From Ectocarpus siliculosus (lineage: Eukaryota > Sar > Phaeophyceae > Ectocarpales > Ectocarpaceae), in the NCBI GenBank assembly GCA_000310025.1, contig FN649728.1:636648-700647 (forward strand): a DNA stretch of 64,000 nucleotides, written 5' to 3'. The position numbers and the translations under genes are program-made. Numbering within the stretch: position 1 is the stretch's first letter; every line of letters starts with the position of its first letter. Of this stretch, positions 35,236-47,600 are shown piece by piece. The notes under the pieces are model-generated. The model saw only the letters and a program-made list of their open reading frames with translations. It was not told where the DNA came from and ran no database searches.

Positions 35236-38200
35236 ATGTTCTTCAACGCTAACACCATGGGCTCCCGCTGCGGTAAGTGTGTTGCACGCCCATGTTCCTC
35301 CGTCCCGGATGTCGATCTAGCTCCACAGTAGCAAGCAGTAGAGCGTACCCATAAGTTCAAAGTGCCTCGTATCTTCTTCCTTCTGGCGGTTTTCTGGCTA
35401 GGCCATGCCATATTACCATTGACGGATCTCAGATGAAGCGCTACCCTCCGGCGGGGCGGTGCACTTCCCCGTTCGCTACGCGAATCGCGTGGCGAAAACG
35501 CTAGCTAGAGGTCCCTTCAGCGGGGAAGGCAACAACAAATTTAAATCGCCTACGCACGCGAAGATCTCGGGTTGCCCTGCCTGACGAACCGCAGTACACA
35601 GGGTACAGCATCAGGGGGGCCGGGCTGCTTGGCCGGTTGAACTTCTTGCACCAATGAACTTGAAGAAGCGTACCAGACAGAGTGCCATCTGCTTCTTACC
35701 ATAGTAGAGTGCCACGTCAGCTATGCACCAAAAAGGTCTCTATGACGCGTTATTCCGCGGCCGAAAGTAGAAGCACGACGCGCACCTCCTGTTTTGTCTC
35801 GTGGACGTCGATTTTTACTACCGCAGTATTGTATTGCATACATGAAAAAATTACTGCTGTACCGTATTGCGCAGCAGTGGGAGTTTGACGTACCTCTGTA
35901 TTTGCACACCAAACCGCCGTCGGCTAAGCATTCTGTCCCGGAACCTCCTAGGGCCTAATCGTGATAAGGCTGGCCATCTGGGTTGTGGGTCCTGTCCCTG
36001 ACACAAAATTTTATTTTTTCTTGTGAGCAAGTTCCGGCGCTTGGGTTCAGAGGGTCAGAGGCTTGGTGCAGTATATACATATGCATGTTCATAGCGTAGG
36101 TGTACGTACATACAAGCATATGTTACTATTTAGTTAAATTGCTGAACCTGCGCAGATATATTTTGCGTTCATGCAGGCAAAGAAACTTCAACACGGGCAA
36201 GAACCTGTGTTTGCCAGGTATACGTACATACAATCATATGTACAATCTATGTAGTTAATTAATGCTGAACCTGCGCAGATATATTTGCATTCATGCAGGC
36301 GAAGCAAGTGCAACACGGGCAAGAACCTGTGTTTGCCTGTGCCAGGGCTCGGCATTGAATGTTCATATTCCAAACATGCCAGGATTGACCGACGCGATGG
36401 ATTGCTCGCGCTCCAACGGAGGCGTGGTTTGGGAGCAGTGCGCCCACCACTCGGTATTTCCCCAACACGTTGAGGCGGCGGAGTGAAACACAACCGAAGT
36501 ACACATTTTACCTCGCCGTAATTTGATAACTTTCACCGCAGTTCTATACAGCTAGTACTGTAGGAAGGAGTAATAGATGCGAGTCCAACTTGGTTCCCTG
36601 TTCCACAAGAAGCGATTGCTTCTCACACCTCCTTCCTGTACATATGCACATACCCTCGTGCTCTTCTACGAACAATGCATCGATCGATAGTCGTGACCCC
36701 CTGTTCCGTCGTCTTTTGACGACGTGTTGACTGAATCTCACTTGATGAACGCAAAGGTAAATTATTTTGTTTCCTGTCGTGTGCTCTCCGGTCGGCTTGC
36801 CTCATGCCAAACTCGCTCGTATCGTTGCGCGGGATAAACAAGACAGCTCTTGAATCATCGTTGTTCCCTCTCGTCTCATGTTCTCTCTCTCTCGTATCCT
36901 CTTGAGAAAGCCCCGGGGTGGTCAAACGAATATAAACCAAAAGAGAGCGTGGGCGCATCTCATAAAGCCAACTTCTCGTTTCCTCGTGATTTCGAAACGG
37001 ACGGCGTGACTGTCGTGCGCGATTTCGTCGGGAGCGCCCGCCAAAAATTGCGGGAGGACATACGAACGGTCCAATAAAAAGAAAAACGTTGTACACGCGT
37101 AGTACTTGGTAGTGGTATGCATAAGAATCAAAGTAAAAAATATAAACTTTTCGGGGGGCTAGTTTTCCCGAGGCGTCATGCTCTTGCGATTTTTTTTGTC
37201 ATCTCCGTGCCCTCGGATAACCCCCCCCCCTTCTGCGGCGGCGGTTCCTGATTCGTGAACACGTGGGCCTCACACCACACCGTACGCTCAAAACTCCATC
37301 GACGTGCTTTCCAGTATTCGGGTTCGAGGAAACAACCTTGTGCTCGACAAAAAAAACGTATTATACGACACAAGCAAAGCTCATGAACTGTCGCGAACAT
37401 GGCGTGCACGCCCCCAAACAGCAGCCTATATTACTGCACGCATTTCATGAGCCTCGTGTTATGTTGGTCGGCTGCTCCCCGACCAGGATCGACCATTCAA
37501 GCTCACGATGACCCCCCCCCCGACTCCGTTTTCCCACTTGCCCGTTCCTTCCGTTTCGTTCGGTTGCCTACTTCCTACTCCTGCTGCTGCGGACACGTCC
37601 GTTTGATTTCGTATGCAGGCGACTCCGACTGCACCTGCGGCAAGACCCGTGCTGTTGGCTGCGTGTGCGGGTAAGATAAAGGGATCCGTTGATTTCGATC
37701 CTAGAGAAATCATGACATTGATTTCGATCCTAGAAAAATCATGAGAACGTTGGTCGTAGTCTTGATGGATTTTCAATGGCTGGCTTTTCCAGTCAAGACG
37801 TAGATTACGATTGTCCTACTACGGGTTTGCTTTAGTTGCACTGAGTTTCAACAACTATTTTGCAGCCATGGTCCTTGCTGCACAGAGCGATGCTCATGTC
37901 GTAATCAAACAACTCGGTGCTGTGGCGTTGCTGAAGTGCATCGTACTCATGTTCCTCTTGCGGTACTTCCTTGGCGCGGTCGATAATATCCCTCTGGTGG
38001 TTCTCAACCCATAACAGCACGAGGAAGGCCGGAATCTCTGGTCACACAGAGTATGTCCGGCAGTACACAAGTCGTGGGACGTCGGCTTTGTGCGCCAGCC
38101 AGTGCTTCCTTCACTGATTTTCGACCTTTTGAGAGAAACGAGAAAGGAAGAGAGAGAGAGAGAGAGGGTAGTGTTACCTTGTCTGATTTTAGGCTACGCC

Positions 38201-38337
38201 CACCTTGGTTCTCTGAAACTAACAGTGCTTTTCTCGATCTCCCATTACCCGCTCTCACCGGCTTGCTGCGCAGCGACAAGTGCTCGTGCGGCAGCAGCTG
38301 CAAGTGCGGCGACGGCTCCTGCGGATGCGGCAAGTAA
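35236..38337 (+). CDS. metallothionein
   Basis: Small Cys-rich cytosolic protein that binds Cu, Zn or Cd through thiolates. Exons 35236-35272, 37619-37670 and 38274-38337 join in phase to 50 residues with 11 Cys. Five are arranged as CxC pairs (CTC, CVC, CSC, CKC, CGC), leaving one isolated Cys12. The C-terminus CKCGDGSCGCGK resembles the end of the Fucus metallothionein as I remember it, supporting a brown-algal origin. There are no aromatic residues apart from two Phe at positions 2-3. A second in-frame ATG at codon 8 could also serve as start. The 5' leader is strongly pyrimidine-rich (about 35160-35230). Intron 1 is 2.3 kb for a 50-residue protein and contains copies of exon 2. Metal induction is expected from the family but the sequence alone does not show it. 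Confidence 0.88.
36080..36345 (+). repeat. tandem duplication in metallothionein intron 1 carrying two degraded exon-2 copies
   Basis: Two direct copies of about 120 bases share CTGAACCTGCGCAGATATAT, TTCATGCAGGC and ACACGGGCAAGAACCTGTG. Each has an acceptor-like CATGCAG followed by a sequence alignable with true exon 2 (GCGA...TGCA...CGGGCAAGAacCtGTG against CGGCAAGACCCGTG). A one-base shortfall shifts the frame, so I infer vestigial exons. Confidence 0.65.
36975..37074 (+). pseudogene. fragment resembling the start of a phytanoyl-CoA dioxygenase-like domain
   Basis: An open frame ends FPRDFETDGVTVVRDFVG, SARQKLREDIRTVQ and a stop. The pattern F..DG..VVR.F......LR..I is typical of the first strands of PhyH-family Fe(II)/2-oxoglutarate dioxygenases. 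Only this piece is visible, without the metal-binding HxD...H. It lies inside metallothionein intron 1 and is probably a gene scrap. Confidence 0.3.
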
Positions 38338-41000
38338 AAGCATCTTGCTTTGGCGGCTGCAACGACAAGGACAACAGCATATTTTAGATGAATGATCACG
38401 GCGGCAGCGATTCATGCCCCCAGGATCCGTTGTTTGCGCAGAAGCCCTGTATATCTGTATATGGTGTCGGAGGGATGGGCGTGTGTGGCCTTGGAGCAAC
38501 AGCTCACCGTCTGATGTTCCATCATTTTTTTTGTTTATTGTCGGACTCTCCTGAAGTGGATGCGTTGGAACTGGCGAGATGCGCCACGGAGGAAAGTTGA
38601 TCGTCGTGTCCTGCACGACGAACGTTGAGCATTGTCCCTGCCGAAACCCCTTCCCGCCATCTGTTCGCTATGGCGCAGGTGGCCGGGTGCACCGGCCGGC
38701 GCTGAAATCATTCCTCATGCCCTGGTGCCGTAGTTTTGTTGGTGTGCATTGCAAATAAAAACAAAGCGCACACGGGGGAGCAAGTTATAAGCATGCAATT
38801 GCGATCGGTTTTTGTCGAGTCCCAACGTGAAGGAGGAGAGGGATTGGTAATGGCACAGTAGCGAACGTCACAGGGTTGGCCGTGATTGGATTTTAACCCC
38901 ATAGAATCTGCTTTGGCCCATCCTTGTTTTTTGTTTCTTCTTGATTTTCCGTTGGTGCAAGTCCTGCCTTCGGGTTTGAACGTTGTCTCACGGCCATGAC
39001 GGTACATTTAAATGTGCTGCTGCTCTACACATGTACAGAAGCACGTGGTGGGGGGCTTTGCAATCCTCGATGTTTTTTGCATTATGGGGTGTATGGAAAG
39101 ATGCAGGTTGGGTGACCGACGACCCAGAAAAATGCCGGCGTAGCGCAGTATCCGCTGAAAAGCGCACAATAAGTCATTTTTGTGAGTTGCGGCTTTTTTT
39201 CGGCGGGAAATGCGAGAGCCGCCCGGTCCGACACGACCCATGCTCAACGGAAAACGTCCCCGATTAAGCCTTGATGCATCCTTGGAAGGAAAAGACCCCT
39301 CCATTGACTGCCGGTCGCTGTCTCTGTACATGTGCACTAAAAAGGTGTGCTTCCAAAAGCACAGTCTGTTCCATGTCGATATCGCTTCGACATATGTACT
39401 GCTCTCTCCATCCTTTCGTACACCGAGGTTCGTCTGAGAGAGCAGCCGAACCACAATCGTTCCAGACCATATTTCGTTCTTCACGAAGAAAACTCTAGTT
39501 TGTTCGGTTTCTTCTCTTTCACTAATTTAATTTCCAAACGTTCCAGGCATCGTTTGATTTTCTTTGCGGCCGGAAATTGCCTTCACATGCCACCAAAGTT
39601 CACCTCTTATGAGTGATTGTGCCGCTTTTATGTCGCGAGAAAACGCTGCTGCTGCCACACTACAGACGAGTCGCATGCGTGCATGCATTCAGGGCATCCA
39701 GCAAGGCAACATGCATAGGAGGACCAATTTGAGAACCTTTTCCTAATGAGAATAGAAGAGGAGGGTCATCGAGAGCCGTATCCGCAATCATGTTGTCTTT
39801 CCCGTACCTTCTTGCGATAAAATCAAAATCAGCACGCAACGCAGGAGGAATGTGAGGCACGAAGAAAACGAAAACAACCTCACCCAGTGTTTGCCCCCTC
39901 CTGCGTGGCCCTGGATGAGTACAGTAGTAGTAATTGCACGAAAACATACACACTGACGTTGTACTTGCTACATACACTGACACGAAAGTCTAGGACTGTC
40001 GCCATAATAAATAGGACGAAAACACAACACATACACACGTACGTGTGCTATTGGCGCTCAAAAGAGGCTTCTACGCAACTTCGGAGGTATCTAACGCAGA
40101 CGAGATTGAAACCCCGCACAAAACCGCTGCGATCCCTGCATCACCGCCGGTGGTCGCGTTGTTACACGCTCGGTCGACCGATGCTAGAACACAGCAGTTC
40201 TGCACGGTGGGATGCCACGTCGACAAGGGCTATAGATATTACTCGTTGTGCACGCCGTATGGTTTATCAGAAGAACTACCCCCCCTCCATATGGACGATC
40301 GATGTGGTCGAAACAAGGTGCAACCAAGGATGATCTACTCGAAAAACATTCCGGACACACACACACATAACATGCCCCCGCCCACCCCCCCCCCGGAGGG
40401 GGGAGAAAATCGAAAAGTAACTGTGAGATTAGATAGATCGTAAACATACCTCGCTCTCGTTACCCCTTCTGCATCTGCTCGTCATCGATGCCGGCCCACG
40501 CTCACCCAGCCGTGCTACAGGAACACACAGAAACATAGCTTGCCTGTAGCGCCTCATCTCTCTCTGCGGAAAGTGCAGTATCTACCAAGAAAGCTCCAAA
40601 TGATGAGTGAGCGAAACAACTCAGCTAATAACCCAATTCTTTGGAACAGGTCGTTGTTGAACATGTTTCACAAGTAAGTGTTGACGCCCAATCATCCATT
40701 GAACCAACCACCTGCGTTGCAATCTTGTCCTTGCCGCTTCTACACTACCACTGCACAACAGGGAACGTAGGCTCGCAAATGTATACTCACTCACTCGTAG
40801 CCTTGGTCTTGCAGGGTTTCGTTTGACGTGATTGAATCTACCCCGGTTACTCATCATGCGGACCCGCCTTCCGAGGTATCGCGCGGTGTCTCGCTACGTT
40901 TTCTGCGAGCCAGTCGCCTCTTCTTGTGTTTGCCTTCCACCTCCCCTGCTGGTCCTTCTTCCTCTCTCTTCTACTTCTTCTTCTTCTTCTTCTTCTTCTT
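38338..41000. other. gene-free stretch
   Basis: Begins with the metallothionein 3' UTR. No exon with family sense on either strand. Confidence 0.4.
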
Positions 41001-41201
41001 CGTCGTCGTCGTCGTTTTCGTCCTTGTCCTTCTCCTCCTCCTCCTCCTCCTCCACCACCTCCTCCTGCTNNNNNNCTTCTCCTCCTCCTCCTCCTCCTCC
41101 ACCTCCTCCTCCTCCTCCTCCTCCTCCTCCTCCTCCTTCTCCTCCTCCTCCTCCTCCTCCTCCTCCTCCTCCTCCTCCTCCTCCTCCTCCTCCTCCTCCT
41201 C
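40971..41201 (+). repeat. (TTC)n/(CTC)n microsatellite with a 5-base gap
   Basis: About 230 bases of TTC, TCG and mainly CTC/TCC units, with NNNNN at 41070-41074. Frames across it give poly-Ser, poly-Pro, poly-Leu or poly-Arg/Glu and are not genes. Confidence 0.9.
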
Positions 41202-41693
41202 TCTGCCCGCGTCCTCCGAGGACCGGGTGCCGGCCATGTTACGGCCAGATGCGCCGTTCGTTCCCTTCCGTGCTCTAAGTGCGCCAGGGGGGAGGACTTT
41301 GTTTCCCTGGCCACGTCGGCGAGGCTTCCCGGCTTTGCTTTGTGAAGGACCTTTGGCTTCCCGCCATCAACTTTGCTCTGACCAATCGACCACACGGACG
41401 GGCGACTGGCGGGCTAGCGGCTGCTCCTAGATGCTCATCATGGGGGTATGCATGAGAAGATTGCGAAGACAGCCCTCCCTGTGGTGTGCGGGGTGTCTGC
41501 CATCCATCTCTCGGCAGTCTCCACAGCTCCACAGCTCCAGCAGCAGCACCTCCAGCGGAAATGCACACAGCGAGAGCCGGACGACAAGCGCCAACCCCTC
41601 GGCGTGAACCCCGGGGATACATGGGTATATGTCCCCTTCCCCCCCAAAATGACCCCCCCGCCCCCCCCCACGGACCCCCTCCCTCGGTGTTTG

Positions 41694-42199
41694 CCATCGG
41701 GGTTGGTTTTTTTTTCGTCGCTGGCAACGACATTGTTGTAAAACAAGCTCGGTTTTTTGTCTCTGTTTTTTTTTGTTTGGCGGTAACCATAATGGTGGTC
41801 GAGTAGATCATGTTGTGCGGGGTTGAGAACTCTCACTCCGCGCAAGGGGGATGATCGCACCGCGTTGTGATAAGTTGGTCAAGCACCCTCCAGGAAGTTA
41901 CTACACAGTGCTTAAAACTGTCTCTGGAGGTGAAAGCACCAGAAAATAAATATGTTTAGTCATAGCTGTCGTCCGTACGCAAGGAAGTAAGCACAAGATG
42001 CCGAACACCCTTAGCAGGATGCAGCGCACACTTCACGCGACTCACCGAATATCTCACGGTGCTTCGCGCTTGGTGATGTGAGAGCCTGGTCCGGTGAGAA
42101 CTCGGCGTGCTCCGTCCCGGCTTTGTAGGGATGCGAGGCCAATAATCTAACGACTACGGCATGTACGACGACTATCTATACTATGAGTACCTCCCCCCC
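41694..42199 (+). mobile_element. dispersed repeat with poly-C 3' end, copy 2
   Basis: Same order of segments as the 7300-7812 copy, from CGGTGTTTGCCATCGGG to ACTATGAGTAC followed by CTCCCCCCC. Differences are mostly point changes plus small indels. Confidence 0.75.
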
Positions 42200-44645
42200 A
42201 CGGACCCCGATTTTCGATTAGTAGGCCTATCTATGTGTCTTGAATATGTTTTTCGCGCAGACCCCTGGTGCAACCAGCAATGGGGTCAGAGAATCATACA
42301 CCAAAGAACATGTATATGCGGGGGTTTCCATCCACCACGCCCACGGCAGTCCCGCAGCGCAATGCAATTCCATTCATGCGCACAGAAGGGGCTAAACCTT
42401 CCCTCCCCATCGCAAGTCAACGAACCATGCAACTCCGTATGTATGCATAGACGGGGTCCACCGCATCCCAGTCCAAAGATCGCTTCCTGTTGAGGATAAG
42501 GGCGCAGTGAGATACTGGCTACCACTGACCCCACCTATCACATGACAACAACGTGGACCGCCAACACGCCAGCACTACTGGATGGTGCACCAACGCCACA
42601 CGACAACAAACAAACCAACGTCAGCTACATGATGAGTGGTGCGAACCAGTGTACACGAATCCAAGGCGCAGCAGAGTGTCGTACTCGACGGCCTGTTTTC
42701 CATCATCAAGACAGCGATGGGTGGTCATCAACAGCCCCGACCATTCTTGAACACCTCCTGACGCTGAGGTTGAGTGAGGTGATGCGGCATGCACCATCCA
42801 AAGACCCTGGCGCGAGAGACGAAGAAATCACGAAATGCGAAACGACCCTGTGTATATATGTCGTCAAACACGCATTGGGTAATAAACGATTCCATCTCGG
42901 TTTAGAAGTGCGGGTGCACATTGCGCAACGTCTCACCTCGTCGCATCGATTTTGTCAACGAGGTTTTTGGAGGAACGTTTGACAAAGAGTTGCCTTGAGG
43001 AGACGCCGAGAGACAGACTCCGTGTGTCGTTCTTCTGCCTTTTGCGTCCGTTAACTTTCTTGCGTTTTTTTCGTTTACCTTATATATCATCGTCCGCAGC
43101 ATGCTGCACGGGTCGTTGGGCGTTCTTGCTCCTGACGCTCCCGTACGGTGTCTTCTTTTGGACAAGAAAGCTAGTACGCTTCGCTGAAGACGGTGGTCAC
43201 TCCTTGAGTATGCCTGTCGCGTTCAGAACTCGGCCTCCTTGCTACCGGGATTGCGGATGGAGGTGGCCGTTGGAACAGTCTTCGTGGCGACACCTGCGGC
43301 GGCGCACCAGGAGCACCATGCCCTTGCTCGCGTGTCGGGCTTAGCGTTCGTAGAACAATACTCTGTTACACCATGGAGCCCATAACGCCATACCTCGGCT
43401 GCTTGCTGCAATCGCCGTGGCCGCACCTATTTGGAGCAGTCACAGTAGACCTGCGACTCTGCACTACAGTACGCCATCTTCCGACTGTGGAGTACAGACC
43501 TGGCCGTGGTTGCTGCCGGGCATGCCGAGTAATGAATCGTTGGTGCAACCCGGATAATTGCACTGTTTTGTGCCCACCTCGTCCGTGCTGTGATTTTCTG
43601 CTGCTGGTGTTGGTGCTATATGGTATAGTCTAAGGTGGCGCTGACGTTTTTTTCTACAGGCGCGGCATGTTGTCTACAAGTAGCTGCTCTGAGTATAGTC
43701 TGTGCATACCACACAACCGCCGCACAGAGGCGATAGATTGCTCTACAGTACGCACTGCTGTGAGACTTCGATACTACAACCTTCGGCACGTAAGAGAAGG
43801 TCAGCACACTCGCTCGCCAGGAAGAGGGCTCGAGAGCGGGCTCATGGCAGCTTGTGTATGATTGCTAGTATACAGCAGTGCTATGTGGGAGATCTGAGAT
43901 CTGACGAGGGCAGAGGGCATCCGCAGAGGGCACCTTACAGTCCCGCGACAGAGAAATGCCGCACGAACCATGTACAGCGCTGGCTATATTGATTTTTCGA
44001 CGCCCCCAGTCTTCAGATCTGCGGATGCAACGTATGTAGTTAGTTGTTGTGGATCCAGACCCGCACCGCCGTTCGCTGGGTTTGGTGGTGCATAAGCTGC
44101 GGTGCAAAACAGCAAAACAACCACACAGCACACAGCACAGAGTAGTCGGCATCAGAAATTGACAGCCTACGCGGATGTATGTATCGTCGAAAACCAACTC
44201 AGGGCCAGACGGTACAACGACATGCGGTGCTGTGCTACACTTTTTTTCTCGCTCGAAACTGCTGTGCTGTGTATTCACGTGTAACCCTACCGTCCAAGTG
44301 GGAGCGTGGTCTTGTTGGTTTGGTTCCTAACAAGGTCAGGGAACAGGAACAGTATTCCACACTATACACCCAAAGACTATGGATATCTGAAGAGGAAGAA
44401 CCGCCAAGTATTGGGCAGGGGGCTAAATATTGTTGCAGAACATGGCGGCAAGAAACCATGGCATGTCGACCTTGGGGACTACCGGTTGTTCACTGCTGTC
44501 ACCCTTGACTGGCCAACAAGTAACCTCTTGCGTGTGTGTACCCATCCTCATCATCCACGCCTGCCTCTCCCAGTTCATCCCTGTAGCTTCCACGCGACAT
44601 CGGACCAGAGTGGGCGAAGCTTCTCGAAAGCGAGTGGTGCCAAGC
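42200..44645. other. gene-free stretch
   Basis: No recognisable exon on either strand. The promoter of the LNR gene should lie at its right end; I see no defined element. Confidence 0.35.
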
Positions 44646-47600
44646 ATGATCATGAGGAGGGTGTCAAACCATGCAGCTGCCGCAACGTTGTTGGTGGGTG
44701 TGATCTTTGCAGCAATGCTCCTCTGCATGGGAGCAGGCGTCCATGGTGCTACAACCACAGCAACCAACACCGGCACTTCGTCTGTGTGCTTCGACGAGTC
44801 TGCCGTCGGTGATGGAGACTGCGACAGGGACAACAACTTTGCGGAGTGTGGTGAGCAGCAGAGCGTCATGATCAAGGGAGAGAAAATGATACACAACAAC
44901 AGTTGGGACACGATGTTGCATCTGCCCTTTGTCCATGACATCGATGGCCCCAAATCATGCCAAGACTCACTCATAGCTGCAAAGCAGCAATATGTAGACT
45001 CGTGCTTGTTGATCGGAGTCAACGTAATGTATGCGTGGCCTGGTGGGATGCCGGGTGCCACGCCAGGGTTCCAAGCAACGGGTGTTGCTGTAGGTAGCTC
45101 TGCCTATTGTTTTCATGCTACACTTAAGCCCCCGTCTCTCAACTACATGTGGGGGGCACGACTACTCTCTACTCGACAAACAGACTACCGTAAACTACAC
45201 AAGGTAACACACAAACATAAGAAACCATACCCCCCACAGAATACGACACCCCGGTGGTAATTTTCGGCATTTCTGACAAACCATCGATTTATCACCCGGG
45301 CTACATAAGATAACACACCCCGTGGTTACGCCGCATACATTCACGGGGCCCCTCCTTCTATCACCGGGGTGATACATCATCTGCCCCGTGGGCATCGCAC
45401 ACTGCTGTCACACACACACACAACACTTGCGTGCGGGGAATCACCCCGCATGGAGACCTCGAATAACATGAATGTGCAGGGAGCGCAGAATGCTGCCGCA
45501 TGTACCTCCGCGTATCGGACAAGGTACCTTCGATTTAATTTTCATTTTTCATGCTCCATCAAGCCGTGATGATTGCTGACGTTATTTTGTTTGAAACTTT
45601 TTTCGGTGTTGAGGGGGTTGAGTCATCACCGAGATCACGTGCTCAGGAGTTTCGTCACCTCCGTTGAGCCCCTTTGTTTTATCACATCCCCGCAGAACCA
45701 CACTTCAAGTGTGCGGCACCCCTTCAAAGTGTGCGGCAGCAGCGGTTCGACTCTACAAGCAGTGTTATCACCCCCCCTTTATATCACCCCCCCAAACACG
45801 CACCCTGTGGGTGTTCGGAGTTGCTATCACACCCCCTTTTTATCACACCCCCTCATTTATCACCCCCTCAAACACACCTTGCGGGTGTTCAGACTGGCTA
45901 TCACACCCCCCTTTTATCACACCCCCAAACACACTCTGTGGGTGTTCGGACGTGCTATCACACCCCCTTAGGTGCCCCCGAGCTGCACTTATCACCCGGG
46001 CTACATTAGATACCACACACCCCACAGGATACCACACCCGGTGATAACATTTTTAAAGCCAAAAATGTATCACCGGGGGTGTGTTATCTTGTGTAGTTTA
46101 TGGTATACAGCGGGCCCGCAGATAAGAAATGTCAAATTCGGGTCGAACCTCAATCCCTTATTTTGGGTCCAAGGACCAGCCGAAGTAGTCCGATTTCTTT
46201 ATAGGCATTTCTTATTCCTTTGGAACGTCGCATACTCCAAATCCGCTTCTCACTTCTATATTTTCTTATTTGGCTAAAGAATACAACACAAGAAATGGAA
46301 AGCTCGGTGTCCCATTGGCGTGGCGAAATAATAACCACCTCCTCCGAAACAATGCACTGTTCAGCTAGGTAGGGGGTGGGAACACGGCAGGAGCAGCAGT
46401 GGGACGTTTCTGATCGGGCACGCTCCTCCAGCTACCCCTTGTTTCTTATTTCTTGGGGGGATCACACCATCATGTTTCTTATTCGGACTTTTCTTATGTT
46501 GTGGCCGAGATTGAGGTGTGTGCCCTTTTTTCTTATTTTTCGTAAAAATTGAGCCTATTTTCTGAACAGAATTTTTCTTTAACTGCGGGCCCGTACTGTT
46601 AAAGAACAGATCGTCTGAACTTGCCGTGCGTACCTCGTTCCTGATCAATAGTGATTTTCACGAAGCAGTCTTACACTCTGGGTTGCATTCATCCTGTTGA
46701 TTTGGAAGGTTTTCAACAGTTTCGAGCGCTATGCTGACTTGTGGTGGTGTGTTCGAAATTCGACATCCCTTTCGAACAGCCCTTTGCGTGTGCTTGCTCC
46801 TCGTACGCCTTGCTGCAGGATACGACGGGGGCGATTGCTGCGAGTGCACATGTGTTTCAGAAGGTACGGTTTGCAGCCCATTCATTCCATTCTCCTGTGG
46901 TTCTGTGGCAAGATGAAATGTCTGCGCCGACGTTTTCTGTGTGCTTTTTATTATTGCCTCGAAGCCTATCGATCTTTGGCAAAAATGGGTCGTACACCCG
47001 AGCTACATGGTGCACGTTCTTGAAGGGGTGGCCTTTGCCCGCACATCACCGATCGATGCGAATGGTTCGAACGGCAGAGTGTTGTTTTTACCGGTTGGTG
47101 CTTTGTGCTACATCTACTCCCTTTTTAGCACCTGTAAACAATGAAACATTGTTGTACTGCTGTTGTCTGGACTGCCCCAGCGTACGGATTAACTTCAAAA
47201 CGATGATTTTCGGCTGCCTGTGCTTCCCACAAAATGCCCTACAACGGTTTTTTTGGGGACGACGGCAATTATTGTTTTCAACAACGACAAAAAACGTTTA
47301 ACCAGTCGGTGCTCACCCCTCTCTCAGGGGAGTACGAGTGCGGAGCTGGTGGCTATGCGTGCATCGATCCAGCCGCTGAGTGCGTAAACGATGACGACGT
47401 TACCTTTCAGATTGCTAGCACTTGCGTCGCCGACATGATCGGGGATGCGTATTGCGACGAACCTAACAACGTAGAGGAGTGCGGTGAGTGCGCGGGACGT
47501 TGTAGCTGTAGTTTCCGGCTTGGATGTCCACGAAGTTGCTGTTGTAATAGCGCTACATGTCGTAGATCGAATCGTCAGCGTGTTGCGCCTGTGGCGGGCA

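Noticed and set aside
40828-41430. Open frames of 88-200 codons across the CTC tract
   Set aside because: They consist of poly-Ser, poly-Pro, poly-Leu, poly-Arg or poly-Glu from a microsatellite with a gap.
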